Assembly: GCA_964017145.1 (NCBI GenBank)
Contig: OZ024842.1
Location: 1,302,001-1,366,000 of the forward strand
Reading direction: 5' to 3'
Source: Agrocybe praecox
Lineage: Eukaryota; Basidiomycota; Agaricomycetes; Agaricales; Agrocybaceae
Length of the DNA: 64,000 nt
In this document: positions 57,324 to 64,000 of the stretch, one piece after another
How positions within the stretch are numbered: position 1 is the first letter of the stretch
Layout: the number at the start of each line of letters is the position of its first letter
The notes under the pieces: generated by a model
What the model was told of the DNA's origin: nothing
Seen by the model: the letters and a program-made list of their open reading frames with translations, nothing else
Database searches by the model: none
Translations under genes and position numbers: made by a program

Positions 57324-58253
57324 GAACTCTGTGACCTTTCTCCCACTTACACTCACTCCCGAACATGTCATATCGACTTACACAAGGATTACTACAACAT
57401 TCAACGTCCAAAAGTCCAAATCTTCAAACCGGATGAAGTACTTGACCACTTTCTACACCTGGGTAGTGGTCTTCTCGCCGATCATGTGCATGAAGGTCAA
57501 TCATGGAGAACCCAGTTTAAGGCTCAGCTGAGGCAGACTCCAAGTTCTTGCCTATGCGAAACAACTTCCATGATGCCATGCCGGGACTCTGGATATCGAA
57601 GATGATGGATGGATCACACGGGATGACATTGCTCATGCCCTCTGACTTCCACCAGCTCCTCCCTGCCAACCATGTACGAATCTGGGATGTAGTGCCGAGA
57701 GTTAAGCTAATACCTGACAGCAACTCGTTCAAGGCATCCACGAAATTGAAATCTACCTAGTGTCAGCCATTGACTGGCTGGCTATATGGGAGGCTTTTCT
57801 AACAAGCGCCTGACTGATCCTGATCGTCTTCATTGCTTGGAAGTATACATAACGGTGTATTCAATAGCGTTTGTGCCATGTGGTTTCCCAGCACCCGATC
57901 AACTGAGCGCATAGTACATACGCTTTACCCCCTTGACAGCCCTTGACCTCTCTTTTACCAGCCTTGGGCCTGTTAGGACCCCTTCCTTTGCACTTCAGAC
58001 CCCCCGCATTCTCGTTTGGGTTGCAATCAGTTGCAATCCAATTTATTTCCCCGCATTCTCGCGTGGTTTAGCCGCCAGCGAGCTTTAGCGAAGCCTTTCG
58101 CGCCAACGCCTCCAACTACTGGACGCTTGGCTCTCTTGGGCGCAATCTAATGACTTGCACTGATCCCAAAGTTTTCAACAAAACACACAATACTCCGATT
58201 CGTGGGTCTCTCCACAGTGACTATAAAATGTAATTTGAATCTTCAGTGATATC

Positions 58254-59521
58254 ATGCGATTCCAAACCTTCTTCGCTCTTTTCAGTCTTCTCGATGAACT
58301 GAATGTCCTCGCAAATCCTTTGTTGGAGACTCGTGCGAACGGGATAGACCAGACTACCTACAACGACCTTGAACTCTGCACGAAATATTCCTCTGCTGTA
58401 TATCAATGGATCTGCCCTAAACCACTTGGAAACAAGTTGATCGACCAGGTGCGCTACGGTTTTTTTTTACCATGCAGCGGCAATCTAATATATAATACCC
58501 CCTCGCCTCAATTATATATTTTTCGCAAAGTTGAACCCAAAGTCTTATCGTGCGTGACGACAGCAGAAAGGAAATTGTGGTTGCGTTCCACGGTACTCTC
58601 GAACTTGGAGATGCTTTCGTTGGTATGATTACATCAAGATGATCCTATTCTATGTTTATTTTGAAGATCTACAAATTATCATGCAACTGTTACAATCAAT
58701 CAACTGGATTAACCAGGGTTGGAGACTCAAGGGTTCACACGGGCTTCCAAGTCGCATACAACGTTGTTGCTGCCACTGTTCTAAAACAGGTCAAGGTCCA
58801 AATAGCTGCCTACCCTTCTTACAGGTTATCGTAACTCGACATTCGCTTGGAGGGGCAGTCGCAACATTCGCTGCTATATCCATTAAATCTACCTTGCCCA
58901 GTACATCCCTCAAGCTTTATACATATGGTAAGTACCTTCCTCCCCCAAATGAAACTGTTTTGATTTATGATATTTACCCAGGTCAACCCCGTGTCGGAAA
59001 CGCTGCCTTTGCATCATACGTAGTAAATAAACCTGGTGTCAGCAATATCTTCCGCGCAGTGCATACTTATGGTGAATGCTCGTATGTTTTTCTTAGATTA
59101 GACCACTAGCTAAGCGAAAAACCAAAGATGGGGTTCCAACTATATTGTTCAAGGCCCTCGGTTATCACCATTTCGGTACTGAGTATTGGAATTTTGAGGA
59201 TCCAGGTAGATATAAATTTACCTGCGTTTACCATGGAATATTCATTCGGCCCTCTTAGCTAAACCCTCGACCGTGAAGAAATGCGCAGCCAGTGATGACC
59301 CAACGTGTAGCGACTCCATTAGTGAGTGGAAGTTTCTCGGAGTATCGTACATCAACGTAAACTTACGGGGCATTACCGCAGCTTCGACCTTCATCAACCC
59401 AGCGCACCTTTCTTACTTCGGGAAGGGTGTGTACTTGCTCAGATCGGCTTCGGTCTCCGAGCTTACAACTGACCGAATTTCAAAATTAGTCATGGCCCTT
59501 AACCCTCTGCTTTGCATCTAA
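58254..59521 (+). pseudogene. Class 3 lipase, probably inactivated
   Basis: Alpha/beta-hydrolase of the fungal class 3 (Rhizomucor-type) lipase family. Recognisable parts: MRFQTFFALFSLL signal-like start, YNDLELCTKYSSAVYQWICP, IVVAFHGTLELGDAF, VHTGFQVAYNVVAATVLKQV, VIVTRHSLGGAVATFAA, YGQPRVGN, YDGVPTILF, YHHFGTEYW, AHLSYFG and MALNPLLCI. The nucleophile elbow reads R-H-S-L-G where G-H-S-L-G is expected. The frame breaks between QIAAYPSY and VIVT (58821-58823) with no room for an intron. The RDDSRKEIV exon cannot be spliced in phase to the preceding exon (58550). The exon normally following DAF also seems missing. Later exons still splice cleanly, so decay is recent, or the assembly has errors here. 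Confidence 0.65.
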
Positions 59522-60395
59522 CTTATGCTTTATTTGTGATGAAAGGTGCTAGGATCATGTCCAAACGCCCCTATTATGCCAATCATTGGAGTACGCCCTC
59601 CTATGGCACGATCACAAAGATTTACGCATACCATAACGATAACATCATTTACTCATTTAATACCAACACCAAAGATTACAATTCTTCATGCTATGATACT
59701 GTACCTACAATTCAAAGGAATTGAAAAGTCAGGTATAAACATTCTATCGAAATTTACACTCATTGCTTAGGGGAAATTTGGTATCTATTTATAGCACCTT
59801 AAAAGAAACAAAATTGTATCTAAAGAATGCGGGCAGAGCGGTGGCTTCTACCCAACAGTAGCCTACTACGAACAGTAACAGCTAAAGTGCGTGGTAGGGA
59901 ATGCAGCACACAAATAGAAATAGTGGAGAAATCCACTCCCCAAATAAATTCTGCGCAGGATTCGGCGATAGAGGCTACAAGCCAGCAAGTGACATCTGGC
60001 CGGGTGCGGAGTAAGGCACAAGGTTATTGGGCGAGCAACAAGATATTCCTATGGATGGTGGTACATGGTGGGGCAAAATTGGCTGCGCCCCAAATGCGGA
60101 CCAGAAATACAAGAACGGAGTGTGTGAAAAGTGTGAAGTGGTTGAAATCATGGAACATGTTCGAGCCCAGGACGGAAACTCGTCTGTGCACAAGCCTCAG
60201 AGTTGTGAGAAAAAAACGGGGAGTACTAGGACGCCCGGGCTTAAATCCTACGATAAACTTCCTAAACCGTAAACGGGCTGGACGGCATCCACGGATGTCG
60301 ATGCCAAACAGTTACAAAACATCCCACAAAAAAAAAAAAAAGAGAAAAAATCCCACTCCCCTTGAACGTTCCTTTCTCTTGTACATCACTTGTCT
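59522..60395. other. Spacer with retroelement relic
   Basis: Between the lipase relic and the glycopeptide gene. Holds a decayed RNase H-like fragment (59880-60200) and a 14-A run (60328-60341) flanked by ATCCCAC on both sides. No functional gene. Confidence 0.45.
59880..60200 (+). mobile_element. Decayed non-LTR retrotransposon RNase H fragment
   Basis: Two overlapping frames together resemble the end of the RNase H region common in agaricomycete non-LTR elements: KAQGYWASNKIFLWMVVHGG in one frame, then a shift to WWGKIGCAPNADQKYKNGVC and CEKCEVVEIMEH, a C-x2-C...E.MEH pattern. The frameshift shows it is dead. The poly(A) stretch at 60328 on the same strand would suit the 3' end of such an element. 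Recognised by pattern only. Confidence 0.4.
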
Positions 60396-61727
60396 ATGTA
60401 TCCGTTTCGTGTCGCTCTCTTCACTTGTATTATTTCTGCTGCTGTCGACATCGTTTTCGCCGAAAAACATACTATTACCTTTGACAACCAGTGAGTGGAG
60501 CCGTTTGCGTCATCTGTAATTTAGTGACATTAACGAAGATCGTTCATTGACGCCTTTTTTTCCTTTCGTTTTTTTCCTAACGTAGGTGTGGATATGGAAG
60601 TGTTAGTTTAACATGTCTTTCGTGTGAAAATAAGTGCTGATAGGCGCCCTATCATGCCGGGTAAATAGCCCCGCTTGATTCAGAAGGGAAACACTCTGTC
60701 AACGGGAGAACCTTTCACTTCAGATGGCCCGTTCAGCTCTGCAATTGCGTATGTGTTTTCTCTTTCTCTTTCTCTCTCCCCGTTGCATAGTTCTGAAATA
60801 TTGTATTACCCTTTAGCTATCTTCAAACAGGTACGATTAACTGGCCTTTCTCAAGCGCATCGATGCATTCTTAGTTGATCAAATGTTAGGAAACTGTCTT
60901 TTGAACGGAGAAGGATGCACAACGGTTGAAATGACTTTAACGAACCCTACGTGTCCAGGATGTGGATCAAGCACAGACATTTCTCTTATTCCCCCGTGAG
61001 TGTCTTTCACTGTTACTTGGAGATGTGATTTTTACTTTTAATTATGGTAGACTCGCATACAGCATTCCAATTGCATTCAGGTACGTGGAAAAGAAAAGAA
61101 AAAATGTGTGTTAAGAGCCACCCACTGATCTTCTTTTAGCTACCAAGGAGCATGTCAGGGTCAAGGCGCTACTTGTATGTTCGGCAATCTACTTCAATGA
61201 TAGCTTCCCATGATACAAAGTCTAACCACTTTCCTCTAGGCGCAAGTGCAGATTGCAAGGACGCCTTCTTCGCTCCAGACGATAACCATGTACAAGTCCA
61301 ATGTGAAGATAATGATGTTAGTCTGCTTTGATCTCCTTTACCACTGGTCTAATTATTATATCAGGTCGACCTCCTGATCACATTCTGTGGGGGTTCTGGG
61401 ACAAAGGCAGTTACAAGTTCAAATATCCAGCCAGCCTCTTCGACGTCTCAGGTACTCACGAGACCCACGACTTCGACCGTGTCTCCCGCCGTCAAAGGCC
61501 TCCCTGTGTCTACCATCTTAAGCAATACTAAAGCTGCGAGCTCGAGCACGACCTCAAGCTCCAGTACTTCCAGTTTAAATTCAAACACACCTCAATGTGC
61601 CAGGAATGGATCGAGGAAGAGAGCCCGTTCCAGTTCCCAAGCTACTTCTCCTGCAGTGCAGGCCCGTAGTCCTCGACCGACTCGGATGCATTCCCACAGA
61701 CGTCGTTCAAATTCGTGGCATGCATAG
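60396..61727 (+). CDS. Secreted 'glycopeptide'-family protein with Ser-rich and Arg-rich tail
   Basis: Cys-rich secreted protein of the basidiomycete glycopeptide group, whose function is not established. Nine exons add up exactly to 816 nt (271 residues): 60396-60490, 60586-60601, 60669-60748, 60817-60830, 60890-60995, 61051-61080, 61140-61174, 61240-61316, 61365-61727. Signal peptide MYPFRVALFTCIISAAVDIVFA, then HTITFDNQCGYGS, NTLSTGEPFTSDGPFSSAIA, CLLNGEGCTTVEMTLTNPTC, CPGCGSSTDISLIPP, and VDLLITFCGGSG with paired Cys. A Ser/Thr-rich linker follows, ending in a basic, Arg/Ser-rich tail (RKRARSSS... HRRRSNSWHA) that is unlike a GPI signal. Very short exons (16 and 14 nt) are needed for the frame. 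Confidence 0.82.
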
Positions 61728-62156
61728 AAAACACACAGCAGGCCTGTGATTTTTTTAGGTGTCGTGAAAGCTGTTGTTTGCTGGAGCATACACTACCATA
61801 GCCATTCATTACCCTAGCACTGTCTTTATGTTTTCTTTGAGATGCTTTGTTGTACCATTTGATATGGAACACATAATAGAGACATCAATCTGTCAAAAAA
61901 AAAAAATTCACAAAAGACTAGGTTATATGCTAATTTTCGATTCACCTATCTCGGATTGTACAAAGGCCGCCTGGCGGTTATTTATGCATGACAGAGTTAT
62001 GGATTTACAAATACAGCTGTTCTTGTGCTTTAGGAAGACATCATAGTAATAGCAAGTGCAGGTGCAGAATTTAGCAAGGAGTTAGAGAATTTTTACAAAA
62101 AGATAGCATCAAGCCGAGATTACACAAACCCAGAGAAATTCCTTTTGTTACGGCAC
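61728..62156. other. Convergent 3' intergenic region
   Basis: 3' ends of the glycopeptide and R3H genes; A-run at 61896-61907; no gene seen. Confidence 0.5.
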
Positions 62157-63634
62157 CTATGAGAAAAGATACTCGTAGAACGTCATTCCACTTTGCGGGC
62201 CAATAACCATTGACCGTTTCTTCGGTCCACCTCGACGGCGACGTGCCCGCATTCGTGCAGGTGAACGTGAAGGTGACGAAGCAGAACGAGCAGCGCCTGA
62301 CCAATCTCGACGGCGAGGGGATGGGATTCCATGTAGTGGTGCATGGATCTCAGTAATGGTCTTGTCTGGATCTGCCTCTGCTTCATCTACTGCGGCCGGG
62401 ATAGTCAACAACTCTGATTGTTGTTCAAGTGAAAGGGCCTGCAACCGTGGTTGGAGGATGTCCACACTTGATTCGAGGGCGCTGCCAAATTCCGACCCCG
62501 ATTCGAATTCATCGAGGTCTGACTCTCCTCCTGCATGGTCTTCTTCGTCAACGTTAGACCACTCGTCCTCCGACACGGGTGGGAGAGATGCAGCCCGTGA
62601 TATTGGGGATTCTTCAATGACAGAGAGGTTGCCGCTACTCTCCACATCGGATTCCAAGTCTCTGTCAGAGACGAAGTCCGAGTCAATGTTATCGTCAGTC
62701 TCCGGATTTGAAGAGTAGTCAATGTCGGTTACTGGAGGGGTTTCTAAACCAACCGGGGCCCTGCGGTCGGGACGTGTAACGTTAGGCCGTAGAAGATACG
62801 TTAGCCTGTTATCTGAGGTGCCTTTGCCTTGAAAACAAGACAGATTTAACACATCATATCAGGCGGGTTATTTCGTGCAACTTACTGAAGCTGACAATTT
62901 CATGGTATCGAGCACAGCAATGCACCACATACCGCGCAAAAGCATCGTCTGCTATACGCCACACCAATTGTTGAGGTGTTCTTGAAGCCTCAAAAATGGT
63001 ACCAGTTGACCCGACAGGTGTTCCCGCATCATTCATACTAATATCCCTGTCAGTTTGTTCCGGAGAAAGCACTGTTCCACCAAGCGTCAACCACTGGACT
63101 ATTTCTGATTCTACATCTCTAACGAGAGCCTGTGCTCTACCGCCTGCTCTCCGTAGATCGCGCCGCATTCCCTTCAAGCTTAGAGAGAAACGTCCTGCAT
63201 TGGCAGTAACCGGATCGAGCGTAGGCAGCGTTGGGGTAACCGGTAATTTCACAACACGAGGAAGATAGGGAGGCAATGGTTCTGGGAAGGTGGACTGGAG
63301 TTGGGGTACCTGCAAGCTATAATCTCGCTTGGACGCCGCCACGATATGCGGATTGCCGACGAATCGAGCTAATGTTTTGAGATAAGATAAAATAACAACG
63401 TGTAAGTGGGTTAAACCTAATAAGAGAAATGCTGATGGGAAGCTGACCGTTGTCTTTTCGCCGGACCCAGCGCTTTCCTTCGTTTTGATCCCTGCGGTTT
63501 TTCTTCACTGCCGATTTTACTGGCGCTTGTTTGTGTCCATCGTCGCCAGCTGGGCCATGAAGGTGGGCAAAGCGGTTGTTAATCCCCGGGTTTCGCAAAA
63601 TGGCAGGAAAAGATAGCACAGGAACTTCGGACAT
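62157..63634 (-). CDS. R3H domain-containing protein (R3H-associated N-terminal domain)
   Basis: Nucleic-acid-binding protein of a conserved fungal family. Exon 1 (MSEVPVLSFPAILRNPGINN) ends in a basic stretch (KRWVRRKDN). Exon 2 has the R3H-associated region (KRDYSLQVPQLQSTFPEPLP, then YLPR) and continues through VESEIVQWLTLG to the R3H segment (DDAFARYVVHCCARYHEIVS). Exon 3 carries RLTYLLRP, a long acidic Ser/Glu/Asp-rich tail and a basic end (RMRARRRRGGPKKRS) finishing SGMTFYEYLFS. Two introns. Expected to bind single-stranded nucleic acid; specific role unknown. Confidence 0.82.
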
Positions 63635-63964
63635 GGTTCTTCAGGAATTTACAAGTCGTCTACAATTCTGGACGTGTGGCAAGCCGGTGTAAATGGCTGG
63701 GTGAGATGAGCGCAGAGCTTGGCGAGTTAAGCGACCCGGGCCCGAATCGGTGACATCGGTGACTCACGTGATGACTCGATGAAAAACAACAATTAATTGA
63801 TTATGTAAATTCTGGAATCTGCAGTCACCACAAAGCACGATCATGTGACAGACGCGTCTTGAAGGATGCAGTTTGACACATGAACATGAACATTGAACAC
63901 ACAACATTGCGGTTTAGGTTAATGTTATAATCTTTTATCACTTCCTCCATCTCTTACGACTATT
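63635..63964. other. Divergent upstream region
   Basis: Upstream of the R3H gene (-) and of a possible + gene at the window edge. No TATA box is obvious; a pyrimidine-rich run (63934-63958) precedes the edge ATG. Confidence 0.4.
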
Positions 63965-64000
63965 ATGGCCTCAAGAAGAAAACCAGTTCCACGAATCACG
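63965..64000 (+). CDS. Possible 5' end of a further gene (partial)
   Basis: ATG in fair context (TATTATGG) after a pyrimidine-rich stretch opens MASRRKPVPRIT to the window end. The basic start and divergent position from the R3H gene make a gene start plausible, but 12 codons cannot prove it. Confidence 0.3.
   Translation, partial: MASRRKPVPRIT

Larger units (their letters stand above)
56677..58253. other. Intergenic with inverted repeat and local direct repeats
   Basis: Between the divergent desaturase and lipase loci. Contains an 11-bp inverted repeat pair (57214-57224 and 57313-57323), a minus-strand open frame (57517-57741) of unknown nature, and a patch with repeated words CCCGCATTCTCG and GTTGCAATC (57930-58060). 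TATAAAAT at 58222 lies 25 nt before the lipase ATG. No intact gene seen. Confidence 0.4.

Noticed and set aside
57517..57741. Minus frame with protein-like text (VDALNELLSGISLTLG)
   Set aside because: Cannot be extended or matched; might be a transposon fragment, but I cannot support a call.
1..64000. tRNA, rRNA or CRISPR arrays
   Set aside because: No B-box-containing cloverleaf, rRNA motif or regularly spaced repeat was seen on either strand.

Overview
The window is a eukaryotic, gene-dense, intron-rich chromosome segment, almost certainly from an agaricomycete fungus (Basidiomycota). Nearly every gene is split by introns of about 45-90 nt with GT(A/G)NGT donors. The gene content also fits: a copper radical oxidase, a GH92 mannosidase, a secreted 'glycopeptide' protein, GPI-type pepsin-like proteases, F-box proteins, and SAGA and Paf1 complex subunits. 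I see no bacterial-style operons, rRNA, tRNA, CRISPR array or intact transposon. All gene models were spliced by eye from reading frames and family knowledge; gene spans include introns.

Layout. 0-9.8 kb: 3' part of CTR9 (+), a short-chain dehydrogenase (-) whose first intron has a damaged donor, and ADA2 (-), followed by a 2.3 kb gap. 9.8-22.8 kb: copper radical oxidase (+) with a 6-nt microexon, a protein-kinase-like gene (+), a large membrane/coiled-coil protein of unknown function (+), and a GH92 alpha-mannosidase (-) converging on it. 24.4-32 kb: two closely similar NAD(P)-dependent reductases in opposite orientation, enclosing an F-box gene and a PAQR/HlyIII-type membrane receptor with a repeat-bearing N-terminal extension. 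32.6-40.9 kb: peptidyl-tRNA hydrolase, a Dal5-type MFS transporter, a HIT zinc-finger protein divergent from an Xaa-Pro aminopeptidase, and an F-box-like hypothetical protein. 41.5-52.4 kb: a head-to-tail array of four paralogous aspartic proteases with signal peptides, conserved propeptides with dibasic sites, two catalytic DTG motifs and hydrophobic GPI-type tails. 52.4-64 kb: a gene-poor stretch with two strong palindromes, a delta-12-type fatty acid desaturase, a class 3 lipase with several inactivating changes, a decayed retroelement RNase H fragment, a nine-exon 'glycopeptide' gene, an R3H-domain protein, and possibly the first codons of one more gene.

How the parts relate. The window mixes housekeeping genes (CTR9, ADA2, peptidyl-tRNA hydrolase, HIT protein, Xaa-Pro aminopeptidase) with secreted or surface functions: oxidase, mannosidase, proteases, lipase relic and glycopeptide. 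Several secreted or anchored enzymes carry GPI-type tails, which suggests cell-wall-attached degradation of external polymers. I do not see one coherent new pathway. The most unusual signals are in gene structure: microexons of 6, 14, 16, 19 and 20 nt, a GC-AG intron, an apparent donor mutation, a 45-nt in-frame intron, and a protease paralog that seems to have turned 30 nt of intron into exon.
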